Assembly (NCBI GenBank): GCA_030705665.1 | Contig: JAUZQA010000060.1 | Span: 1-12,248 of the forward strand | Length of the DNA stretch: 12,248 nt | Source: Bacillota bacterium | GTDB lineage: Bacteria > Bacillota > Bacilli > Bacillales_B > DSM-18226 | Reading direction: 5' to 3' | Part shown: piece after piece, positions 1 to 6,334 of the stretch | How the letters are laid out: each line of letters begins with the position of its first letter | How positions within the stretch are numbered: the stretch's first letter is position 1 | Notes under the pieces: generated by a model | Told to the model about the DNA's origin: nothing | The model's database searches: none | What the model saw: the letters and a program-made list of their open reading frames with translations, nothing else | Position numbers and translations under genes: made by a program

Positions 1-213
1 GTACTTGGCTAATAAATCAAGTATTTGGTTTGTATATTTAGGGTTTGGGCCATCATCAAAGGTGAGTGCAACTAGTTTTTCTTTGGTGTTTAATTCCCAA
101 ATAGCAAGTCCATTTTTCCTGTACTCTGCTTTCCTGCTGGATGCATAAGAGTACTGATCACTCCACAAATAACTTATTAAAAGTACGAAAACAAATAAAA
201 GAGGTTTTTTCAT
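1..213 (-). CDS. Polysaccharide deacetylase (NodB-type), 5' part only
   Basis: The first 71 codons of a minus-strand gene are present; the rest lies beyond the left edge. The ATG (complement of 211-213) follows a GGAG-containing ribosome site about 11 nt upstream. Residues 1-20 form a signal peptide or membrane anchor: MKK, then a hydrophobic stretch PLLFVFVLLISYLW. After a short basic linker comes the motif V-A-L-T-F-D-D-G-P (about residues 53-61), the first conserved motif of the NodB / carbohydrate esterase 4 fold, whose aspartates supply the catalytic base and a metal ligand. The family removes acetyl groups from peptidoglycan or other N-acetylated polysaccharides outside the cell. The motif and export signal are seen directly; the exact substrate cannot be told from the fragment. 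It is divergent from uxaC and probably unrelated to uronate use. Confidence 0.85.
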   Translation of the reverse strand, partial: MKKPLLFVFVLLISYLWSDQYSYASSRKAEYRKNGLAIWELNTKEKLVALTFDDGPNPKYTNQILDLLAKY

Positions 214-345
214 GGACTTAAACACTCCAATAATAAATGTATTTACTATAGTTTATGTACTTTCCCAAAAGTTTAAAGACAAGAGGCAGGTGTTACATTT
301 TTCCTTTGAATTAGTTCCAAGGCATGTGAAAAAATGAACATTTAG

Positions 346-359
346 CGAAACCGATTACA
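346..359 (+). promoter_or_regulatory. Possible CcpA cre site upstream of uxaC
   Basis: CGAAACCGATTACA matches the TGNAANCGNWNNCA form of the catabolite-responsive element at every fixed position except the first. It ends 16 bp before the -35 hexamer of the proposed uxaC promoter. Carbon catabolite control of the exu locus is known in Bacillus subtilis, which makes a cre plausible here. Single cre-like matches occur by chance in AT-rich DNA, so this is tentative. Confidence 0.3.
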
Positions 360-375
360 AATTTCTTAAAAACGA

Positions 376-404
376 TTGAAAAATCATCTTATACACGTTA
401 TTAT
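376..404 (+). promoter_or_regulatory. Sigma-A promoter of uxaC
   Basis: TTGAAA (376-381) and TATTAT (399-404) are separated by exactly 17 bp, a near-consensus vegetative promoter. Transcription would start near 411, so the operator-like palindrome at 422-437 lies just downstream of the start, where a bound repressor would block RNA polymerase. The resulting leader before the uxaC start codon is about 170 nt. Confidence 0.65.
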
Positions 405-421
405 GTAATCAAGCAAAAGAG

Positions 422-437
422 ATGTTCACGTTAACAA
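422..437 (+). promoter_or_regulatory. Probable ExuR operator O1 (uxaC, promoter-proximal)
   Basis: ATGTTCACGTTAACAA is a 16-bp pseudo-palindrome centred on CG, the usual form of LacI-family operators. It sits about 11 bp after the predicted transcription start. Its near-identical copy O2, in opposite orientation, is centred 85 bp downstream, and similar sites precede exuR and uxaB. Assignment to ExuR is inferred from the shared motif and the presence of exuR in the locus. CcpA binding is an alternative, since the site matches the cre consensus with about two mismatches. Confidence 0.6.
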
Positions 438-506
438 ATTATAAGGGTTATACTGGAAACCAAGAAAATATATCAGATATAAAAAGATATTTTTTTTTCA
501 GCCAAT

Positions 507-522
507 TTGTTAACGTGAACAA
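507..522 (-). promoter_or_regulatory. Probable ExuR operator O2 (uxaC leader)
   Basis: TTGTTAACGTGAACAA on the plus strand is the reverse complement of O1 except at one end position. Bases 504-521 are an exact 18-bp reverse complement of 423-440. The centre lies 85 bp from O1, about eight helical turns, which would place both sites on one face of the DNA. It lies about 60 bp before the uxaC start codon. Confidence 0.6.
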
Positions 523-583
523 TAAATTTACAAAATATGAAAACGCATTCTTAAACAATAAGAATAAGAAAGATGGTGATTAT

Positions 584-1990
584 ATGTCCAGTTTTATGGA
601 CGAAAATTTTCTGTTAAAAAATGAAACAGCAGTGCGATTATTTCATGATTATGCCAAACAGATGCCGATTATTGATTATCACTGCCACTTAAGTCCAAAA
701 GAAATTTATGAAAATAAAACATTTAAAAATGTAACTGAAATTTGGCTGTATGGTGATCACTACAAATGGCGTCAAATGAGAAGTAACGGTATCGAAGAAG
801 AGTACATTACCGGCAGTGCAAGTGACTATGATAAATTCATGGCATGGGCAAGAACAGTTCCAATGTTGATTGGAAATCCTCTTTATCATTGGACACACCT
901 GGAACTTCAAAGGTTTTTCGGCATTTATGATTTACTGGACGAAGAAACAGCTCCACAAATTTGGGAAAAAATTAATGCCCAACTAAATAGCGAGGGGTTC
1001 GGGGCAAGAGATTTTATTAAAAAATCAAATGTAAAGGTTGTTTGTACAACTGACGACCCTACTGACAGCCTTGAATATCACTTCAAGTTAAAAGAAGAGA
1101 CTGATTTTGATGTCCAGGTTTTACCAAGCTTTAGACCTGATAAAAGCCTAGAAATAAATCGAGATACTTACTTGCCTTGGGTTGAAAAGCTCCAAACGGT
1201 TTCAGAAATTTCCATTCAAACTTTTGATGACTTCCTAAAGGCACTTGAATCAAGAGTAAGATTTTTTGATTCAGTTGGATGCAAGGTTTCTGACCATGCC
1301 ATTGATCAAATGATGTATGCAGAAACGACAAAAGACGATGCTGCTGCCATTTTCGCCAGTGCATTACAAGGTAATAAAGTATCCCTTGAGGATGAAAAGA
1401 AATACAAAGCATACACAATGACATTCTTAGGCGGGCTTTATCACGAATTAGGCTGGGCAATGCAATTCCACATTAATGCATTACGCAACAACAACGCAAG
1501 AATGTTTGATTTAATGGGCCCTGATACTGGCTGGGATTCGATCAATGATGAGCCAATTGCAAAGCCATTATCAAAAATATTAAGTTCAATCGAACAGAGC
1601 AAGGGACTTCCACGAACAATTATTTATTCATTAAATGCTAACGATAACGATATCATCGCAACAATGATTGGTAACTTCCAAGGCGGGGGCATCCCTGGGA
1701 AAATTCAATTTGGTACAGCATGGTGGTTTAACGATACAAAAGAAGGCATGCTAGCTCAAATGAAATCATTATCCAATTTGGGGCTGTTCAGTCGTTTCAT
1801 TGGAATGTTGACTGATTCAAGAAGTTTTCTTTCCTACACAAGACATGAATATTTCAGAAGAATTGTTTGCGGCTTAATTGCTGAGTGGGTTGAAAATGGA
1901 GAAGTACCAAATAACATTGAATTTTTAGGCAAGATTGTTCAAGGCATTTCCTATAATAATGCCAAAGAATATTTTGGTTTTGACCTATAA
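584..1990 (+). CDS. uxaC: Uronate isomerase UxaC
   Basis: A cytoplasmic isomerase that converts D-galacturonate to D-tagaturonate (and D-glucuronate to D-fructuronate), the first step of hexuronate breakdown. The 468-residue product has the family's usual length. Near the N terminus, I-D-Y-H-C-H-L-S (residues 30-37) carries the HxH metal-binding pair (H33, H35) of this amidohydrolase-like barrel. Other family hallmarks are T-T-D-D-P-T-D-S-L-E-Y-H in the first third and the F-G-T-A-W-W-F-N-D segment in the last third. The frame stays open back to an ATG at 422, but that extension would encode operators O1 and O2 and has no ribosome site. The ATG at 584 follows AAAGATGGTGAT, a 10/12 match to the ideal site, and gives the family-typical N terminus. 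It leads a unit with the transporter downstream. Repression by ExuR is inferred. Confidence 0.95.
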   Translation: MSSFMDENFLLKNETAVRLFHDYAKQMPIIDYHCHLSPKEIYENKTFKNVTEIWLYGDHYKWRQMRSNGIEEEYITGSASDYDKFMAWARTVPMLIGNPLYHWTHLELQRFFGIYDLLDEETAPQIWEKINAQLNSEGFGARDFIKKSNVKVVCTTDDPTDSLEYHFKLKEETDFDVQVLPSFRPDKSLEINRDTYLPWVEKLQTVSEISIQTFDDFLKALESRVRFFDSVGCKVSDHAIDQMMYAETTKDDAAAIFASALQGNKVSLEDEKKYKAYTMTFLGGLYHELGWAMQFHINALRNNNARMFDLMGPDTGWDSINDEPIAKPLSKILSSIEQSKGLPRTIIYSLNANDNDIIATMIGNFQGGGIPGKIQFGTAWWFNDTKEGMLAQMKSLSNLGLFSRFIGMLTDSRSFLSYTRHEYFRRIVCGLIAEWVENGEVPNNIEFLGKIVQGISYNNAKEYFGFDL

Positions 1991-1997
1991 AATAAAA

Positions 1998-2022
1998 GGC
2001 TCTGTTGAAATTTAACACAGCC
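1998..2022. repeat. Imperfect inverted repeat (stem-loop) after uxaC
   Basis: GGCTCTGTT and AACACAGCC form a 9-bp stem with one mismatch around a 7-nt loop, starting 8 bp after the uxaC stop codon. On the plus strand it is followed by an A-rich run, not T, so it is a poor terminator in the uxaC direction. It is more likely an mRNA 3'-end or processing structure, or a remnant end of a mobile element. A resemblance to IS terminal repeats beginning GGCTCTGTT is only suggestive. Confidence 0.5.
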
Positions 2023-2035
2023 AAAATAAAAAAAG

Positions 2036-2096
2036 GAATCCCATCACTTTATGCTAGTTTACTTTGCGGATAAGACCAGCATAAAGGAGGAGATTC
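2036..2096. repeat. Long imperfect hairpin between uxaC and transporter
   Basis: The arms 2036-2058 (GAATC...TTTATGCTAGT) and 2075-2096 (ACCAGCATAAA...GATTC) pair over about 22 positions with a few mismatches and one bulge. The best part is an 11-bp stem with one mismatch (2048-2058 with 2075-2085) around a 16-nt loop. The right arm contains AAAGGAGGAG, a very strong Shine-Dalgarno-like sequence that has no start codon at the right distance. The role is unknown: RNA processing, attenuation, or a decayed mobile element are all possible. Confidence 0.5.
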
Positions 2097-2176
2097 TAGA
2101 AAAATATTTTTCGTATTCATTATATCAGTAAATTGTTGATCACTTCAAGTACAGTAGTATACAAGGAGGATAATTT

Positions 2177-3580
2177 ATGGCAGAAAATCTTGCACGTAAA
2201 TTAAATACAGAAACGAACCAAGAGACAAAAAAGATTCCTACAAAAGAAAAAGCTCTTTATGGATTTGGTGACTTTGGTAATGGATTCATGTTTGACTTAG
2301 GACAGTCTTATTTGATGCACTTTTATACCGACGTTGCAGGCATTAGTGCCGTAGCAGCAGCAGGTGTTTTCTCAATCACAAAGATCTTTGATGCGTTTAT
2401 GGATCCTTTGGCAGGGTCACTTATTGACTCAAGGGCAGCTGGACCACGAGGAAAATTCCGTCCTGTCATGATGCTTTCTGCTATTATCCTTGCCGTTTTG
2501 ACAGTAGTTACATTTACAATGCCGAACCTTTCAATGGGCGGAAAAATCGCTTGGGCGTATGGAACATACATGGCTTGGGGTCTTGTCTATTCCTTTACAA
2601 ATGTACCTTATGGATCATTAGCATCTGTTATGACGAGGGATGTCGGTGAACGATCATTTATGGCTTCAACCCGCCAGGCTGGTTCTATCGGGGCACAGTT
2701 GGTTACAGGCGTTGCATTTGTACCGATTTTAGCAATGTTCTCAAGTCCAAAAATTGGATATCCTATTACTGCAGCCATTATGGCATTCATCGGTATTATC
2801 GGTTTCTTTATCTGCTACAAAGGTACAAAAGAACATATTAAAGTTGAAAATGCTAAAGGAAAAGAAAAAGCATCAGCGAAAGACTATTTCAAAGTTGTAT
2901 TCACTAACCGTCCATTATGGTGCTTAGTATTAATGACATTGTTCACAATTTCAGCAATGAATACGAATAATGCAATGATGATCTATTTCTGCCAATACAA
3001 TCTTGGACATGTTGGTTTGCAGCCAATTATTAACTTTATCCAAATGGGTAGTTCTGTAGTAGGTATTACTTTAATTCCATTTTTAGTTCGCCGCTTTGGC
3101 AAAAAGAAAACAGCAATGGCTGGTTTACTCATTGGGGTCGTAGCTGATGGTTTAAACTTCGTGATTCCAACAAATATTTATTCTTTTATCGTATTAGTAT
3201 CAATCGGTTATGCAGCGTTAGCGATTTCAAATGGTGTAACATGGGCATTTGTTTCAGATGCTATTGATTATGGTCATTGGCATACTGGTGTTCGTAAAGA
3301 AGGTGTTACGTATGCAGCGTTCAACTTCTCTCGTAAAATTGCACAATCACTTGCTGCTATCGTTTCTGCCGGTGTTCTTGCTGCAACTGGATATATTGCT
3401 AACGCACATCAAACTGCAGGCACGCTCCTTGGGATTAAAGGAACAATGACACTTTATCCAGCAGTTGCCTTGTTGCTTGCTGCAATCATTATCGGCGTTT
3501 TATACAACTTATCTGATGATAAGTTTAAAAATATTGCCAACGACTTAAACAATGGACGTTGGGAAAAGGGCACTTTCTAA
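2177..3580 (+). CDS. GPH-family hexuronate:cation symporter (YjmB-like)
   Basis: A 467-residue membrane transporter of the glycoside-pentoside-hexuronide:cation symporter family within the major facilitator superfamily. A polar N tail (about 25 residues) is followed by a series of hydrophobic segments consistent with 12 transmembrane helices, ending in a charged cytoplasmic tail. Family marks include Y-G-x-G-D-F-G-N (28-35), K-I-F-D-A-F-M-D-P (69-77; the aspartates correspond to the cation/sugar-site region of MelB) and the loop R-G-K-F-R-P (91-96). The start is firm: AAGGAGGA ends 6 nt before the ATG. It lies 186 bp after uxaC, and a terminator follows. In B. subtilis yjmB also follows uxaC in the exu locus, so uptake of galacturonate and/or glucuronate (or short oligomers) is the likely job. 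The substrate is inferred from context. Confidence 0.85.
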   Translation: MAENLARKLNTETNQETKKIPTKEKALYGFGDFGNGFMFDLGQSYLMHFYTDVAGISAVAAAGVFSITKIFDAFMDPLAGSLIDSRAAGPRGKFRPVMMLSAIILAVLTVVTFTMPNLSMGGKIAWAYGTYMAWGLVYSFTNVPYGSLASVMTRDVGERSFMASTRQAGSIGAQLVTGVAFVPILAMFSSPKIGYPITAAIMAFIGIIGFFICYKGTKEHIKVENAKGKEKASAKDYFKVVFTNRPLWCLVLMTLFTISAMNTNNAMMIYFCQYNLGHVGLQPIINFIQMGSSVVGITLIPFLVRRFGKKKTAMAGLLIGVVADGLNFVIPTNIYSFIVLVSIGYAALAISNGVTWAFVSDAIDYGHWHTGVRKEGVTYAAFNFSRKIAQSLAAIVSAGVLAATGYIANAHQTAGTLLGIKGTMTLYPAVALLLAAIIIGVLYNLSDDKFKNIANDLNNGRWEKGTF

Positions 3581-3603
3581 TAGAGAATTAATAAGATAAA
3601 TAA

Positions 3604-3653
3604 AAAAGACGAGAGATTACTTTGTAGTCTCCCGTCTTTTAGATAATTTTTTT
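3604..3653 (+). terminator. Intrinsic terminator after the transporter
   Basis: AAAAGACG pairs with CGTCTTTT, then GAGA with TCTC and TAC with GTA, interrupted by one A/C mismatch and one T/G wobble, around a TTT loop (3604-3640). A T-rich tail including seven Ts runs to 3653. It ends the uxaC-transporter unit and separates it from exuR. Confidence 0.85.
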
Positions 3654-3686
3654 GCAAGAGTGTAAAATTATGATTGTCCTGAGATA

Positions 3687-3702
3687 CTGTTAACGTTTAC
3701 AA
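3687..3702 (+). promoter_or_regulatory. Probable ExuR operator O3 (exuR promoter)
   Basis: CTGTTAACGTTTACAA is a CG-centred pseudo-palindrome sharing TGTTAACGT with O2 and O4. It lies 58 bp before the exuR start codon. A possible -10 element TATAAC (3709-3714) follows, and the operator would cover the matching -35 region, which suggests autoregulation. The site is also close to a cre consensus, so CcpA control cannot be excluded. Confidence 0.55.
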
Positions 3703-3759
3703 TAGAAATATAACTTCCTGATAGGCTACATGTATGCGTAAGACAAAGGGTGAAGAAAA

Positions 3760-4758
3760 GTGGTTACAATTAAAGATATTGCAAAGCTGGCCAATGTTTC
3801 CCATACGACAGTTTCAAGAGCATTAAATGACAGTCCGTTAATTAAGCCAGAAACTAAGAAAAAGATTTTAGAAATAGCGTCTCAGCTAAACTATACACCA
3901 AACTTTAATGCAAAGAGTCTTGTGATGCAAAAATCTCATACTATTGGCCTTTTCTTTACAAGCATATCCAACGGTACCTCACCTAGCTTCTTTGCAGATA
4001 CTGTAACAGGTGTTAATAGTATTATTAATGAGAACTACAATTTATTTGTTAGAGGAATTGACGATTATAAAAACTTTTCATCGATCCACCATAAAAGATT
4101 TGATGGAATTATCTTGATGAGTCAGCGGGAAGTCGACAATGCATTTATCTATCATGTGCTCAATCAAAAAATTCCAATTGTCGTTATTAATAGGGAAGTC
4201 AATGACCAATCCATTATCAATATTTTATCGAACGACCGTGAAGGTTCTTGTCAGGCAGTTAAGTATTTAATCAAAAAAGGCCATAGGGACATTGCGATCA
4301 TTGAAGGGATTAAAGGCTTTAAATCGACCTTGGAACGTAGGGAAGGTTATTTACAAGCATTAATTCAGCAGAAAATTCCAATCCGGAATGAATATATCGT
4401 TCAGGGGAATTATGATATGCAGAGCGGATATAAGGCAATGGAAAAATTACTTTCCTTGCAAAATCCCCCAACTGCTGTCTTTTGTTCCAATGATGACATG
4501 GCAGTAGGGGCTCTTAATGCTGCATTTGCAAAAGGCTTAAATGTACCAAATGATGTTTCCGTGATAGGTTTCGATGATATTCAAATAGCTCAATACACGA
4601 ATCCATCACTAACTACGGTTAAAAAACCGATTGAAAAAATCAGCAGACTTGGTGCAGAAAAGATCTTAGAAATTGTAGAAAATAATGAGCAAACAGGTGA
4701 AAAGATCTTTGTAGAAACTGAGTTAATTAAAAGAAAATCAGTTTCATCCAGGAAATAA
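3760..4758 (+). CDS. exuR: LacI-family repressor ExuR
   Basis: A 332-residue transcriptional regulator, full length for LacI/GalR proteins. Residues 3-23 (T-I-K-D-I-A-K-L-A-N-V-S-H-T-T-V-S-R-A-L-N) are the canonical N-terminal helix-turn-helix. The hinge helix follows with N-A-K-S-L (about 50-54), whose leucine normally inserts at the central CG of the operator. The periplasmic-binding-like effector domain occupies the rest, including C-S-N-D-D-M-A-V-G-A and V-S-V-I-G-F-D-D-I near the C-terminal half. The start is a GTG preceded by AAAGGGTGA with 6 nt spacing. N terminus, length and context match B. subtilis ExuR, the negative regulator of hexuronate genes. It is inferred to bind O1-O4 and to be released by a galacturonate-pathway sugar. 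It is monocistronic, between a terminator and the uxaB operator. Confidence 0.9.
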   Translation: MVTIKDIAKLANVSHTTVSRALNDSPLIKPETKKKILEIASQLNYTPNFNAKSLVMQKSHTIGLFFTSISNGTSPSFFADTVTGVNSIINENYNLFVRGIDDYKNFSSIHHKRFDGIILMSQREVDNAFIYHVLNQKIPIVVINREVNDQSIINILSNDREGSCQAVKYLIKKGHRDIAIIEGIKGFKSTLERREGYLQALIQQKIPIRNEYIVQGNYDMQSGYKAMEKLLSLQNPPTAVFCSNDDMAVGALNAAFAKGLNVPNDVSVIGFDDIQIAQYTNPSLTTVKKPIEKISRLGAEKILEIVENNEQTGEKIFVETELIKRKSVSSRK

Positions 4759-4760
4759 AC

Positions 4761-4797
4761 ATCCCGTTTACAATAAAAAGGCACTAGTAAACGGGAT
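4761..4797 (+). terminator. Stem-loop after exuR (possible terminator)
   Basis: ATCCCGTTTAC (4761-4771) and GTAAACGGGAT (4787-4797) form a perfect 11-bp stem around a 15-nt loop, starting 2 bp after the exuR stop codon. The following bases (CATTTATAAA) are only weakly T-rich, so termination may be partial and some exuR transcripts may read into uxaB. The left arm and loop also contain CGTTTACAATA, identical to the right half of operator O3. Confidence 0.5.
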
Positions 4798-4812
4798 CAT
4801 TTATAAAGTAAA

Positions 4813-4828
4813 ATGTTAACGTGTGCAT
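4813..4828 (+). promoter_or_regulatory. Probable ExuR operator O4 (uxaB)
   Basis: ATGTTAACGTGTGCAT has the TGTTAACGTG core of O2 and ends 22 bp before the uxaB start codon. The right half is weaker (GTGTGCA). No convincing -35/-10 pair could be assigned here; AT-rich hexamers at 4802-4814 are candidates. The position suits control of the uxaB-uxaA-kdgA unit. Confidence 0.5.
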
Positions 4829-4850
4829 TACCAAAATGGAGGAATGAAAA

Positions 4851-6320
4851 ATGCAAAGACTAAACAAAAGTACTGTAAAAGGCCATAAAAACTATCCAGA
4901 AAAAGTACTTCAATTTGGCGAAGGAAATTTCTTAAGGGCGTTCGTTGATTGGCAAATCGATGTTCTTAACAAAACAACTGATTTTAACGGCAGTGTTGTT
5001 GTTGTTCAGCCTCTTGGCCAGGGAATGGTAGAGATGCTAAACGAACAAGATGGTTTGTATACCCTTTATTTACAAGGTATTCAGGATGGAAAAGCTGTTA
5101 GAGAACATACACTCATTGATGCAATCAGCAGAGGAATCAATTTATATTCTCAATTTGATCAATATGTTGAACTTGCTAGTAATCCTGACCTTCGCTTCAT
5201 TTTCTCAAATACGACAGAAGCGGGTATTGCATACGACGAAACAGACCGGTTAGAAGACAAGCCGCAAAAAAGCTTTCCTGGCAAGCTAACCGCATTCCTC
5301 TATCATCGCTTCCAGGCCTTTAAGGGAGATAATAGCAAAGGATTTATCATTATTCCTTGTGAATTAATTGACCGTAATGGAGAAAAATTAAAAGAAATCG
5401 TTCTAAAATATGCAGCTCTTTGGAACCTTGGAGATGAATTTGTTCAATGGGTAAACGAAGCGAATACTTTCTGTTGTACCCTTGTTGACCGAATTGTACC
5501 TGGTTATCCAAGAGATACCATTGGGGAAATCACTGAAGAGCTTGGTTACCAAGATAATCTTGTAGTAGTTGGAGAAGTGTTCCACTTTTGGGTAATTGAA
5601 GGTCCAGGGTGGATTAAGGATGAGTTCCCTGTACATTTAGCTGGATTAAATACCATTTTTGTAGATGACCAAACACCATATCGAACAAGAAAGGTTCGCA
5701 TTTTAAATGGTGCGCATACAGCGATGACTCCGGTTTCTTATTTATATGGATTAGACACGGTTGCCGAAGCAATTGAGCATCCAGTAATCGGAAAATTTAC
5801 TAAAGAAATTATTTTTGAAGAGATTATCCCAACATTGGATCTGCCAATTGAAGAGTTAAACTTCTTTGCAAATGCAGTAATTGAAAGATTCATGAATCCA
5901 TATGTTAAACATTTCTTAATGAGCATTTCATTAAATTCAATGCCTAAATATGAAACGAGAGACCTGCCATCTTTATTGGAATACATTAACCGCAAAAATG
6001 AATTACCTAACAAACTTGTCTTCTCTTTAGCAGCTCTTATGGCTTTCTATAAGGGAAAAAGAGGAGAAGAAGACATTAAATTGGCAGATGATCAAGATAT
6101 TCTTGAATTATACAACCAAGAATGGGCTACATTTGATGGCAGCATTGAGAGTGTAAGATCAATCGTTACGAACGTTTTAGGATATGAAAAGAACTGGAAA
6201 ATGAATCTAAATGAGGTTCCAGGTTTAACAGACGCAGTTACAAATTATCTTTTTGAAATCGAAACAAAAGGAATGGAAAAAGCAGTTGAGTCTGTTTTAG
6301 GGGAGAAAGCCAAACAATAA
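4851..6320 (+). CDS. uxaB: Tagaturonate reductase (altronate oxidoreductase) UxaB
   Basis: A cytoplasmic NAD-dependent dehydrogenase that reduces D-tagaturonate to D-altronate, step two of galacturonate breakdown. The 489-residue product matches UxaB length in the polyol-specific long-chain dehydrogenase (mannitol dehydrogenase) family. The N-terminal Rossmann domain opens with [13 protein letters not shown] (19-31), the family's variant of the nucleotide-binding loop. The catalytic signature K-x4-N-x2-H is present as K281, N286 and H289 in K-V-R-I-L-N-G-A-H. The C-terminal helical domain follows. The start is firm: GGAGGA ends 7 nt before the ATG. UxaB and the related fructuronate reductase UxuB/UxuM share this fold; pairing with uxaA only 14 bp downstream and the absence of uxuA favour UxaB. 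Confidence 0.9.
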   Translation: MQRLNKSTVKGHKNYPEKVLQFGEGNFLRAFVDWQIDVLNKTTDFNGSVVVVQPLGQGMVEMLNEQDGLYTLYLQGIQDGKAVREHTLIDAISRGINLYSQFDQYVELASNPDLRFIFSNTTEAGIAYDETDRLEDKPQKSFPGKLTAFLYHRFQAFKGDNSKGFIIIPCELIDRNGEKLKEIVLKYAALWNLGDEFVQWVNEANTFCCTLVDRIVPGYPRDTIGEITEELGYQDNLVVVGEVFHFWVIEGPGWIKDEFPVHLAGLNTIFVDDQTPYRTRKVRILNGAHTAMTPVSYLYGLDTVAEAIEHPVIGKFTKEIIFEEIIPTLDLPIEELNFFANAVIERFMNPYVKHFLMSISLNSMPKYETRDLPSLLEYINRKNELPNKLVFSLAALMAFYKGKRGEEDIKLADDQDILELYNQEWATFDGSIESVRSIVTNVLGYEKNWKMNLNEVPGLTDAVTNYLFEIETKGMEKAVESVLGEKAKQ

Positions 6321-6334
6321 GGGGAGAATCATTC

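Noticed and set aside
245..282. Minus-strand promoter for the polysaccharide deacetylase (TTGTCT with TACATA, or a CATANNNTA sporulation-type box)
   Set aside because: The -10 matches only 3/6 for sigma-A, and the sporulation-type box lacks a correctly placed -35. Not enough to call.
422..583. N-terminal extension of uxaC to an ATG at 422
   Set aside because: The extension has no ribosome site, overlaps both operators, and adds 54 residues with no family similarity. The ATG at 584 fits the known UxaC N terminus.
1131..1460. Minus-strand frame of about 109 residues inside uxaC, and similar antisense frames in the other genes
   Set aside because: Shadows of well-supported coding genes, with no ribosome sites or recognisable products.
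2136..2163. Promoter-like TTGATC / TATACA before the transporter
   Set aside because: The -10 box touches the ribosome binding site, so a transcript starting there would begin within or past it. Read-through from uxaC is more likely.
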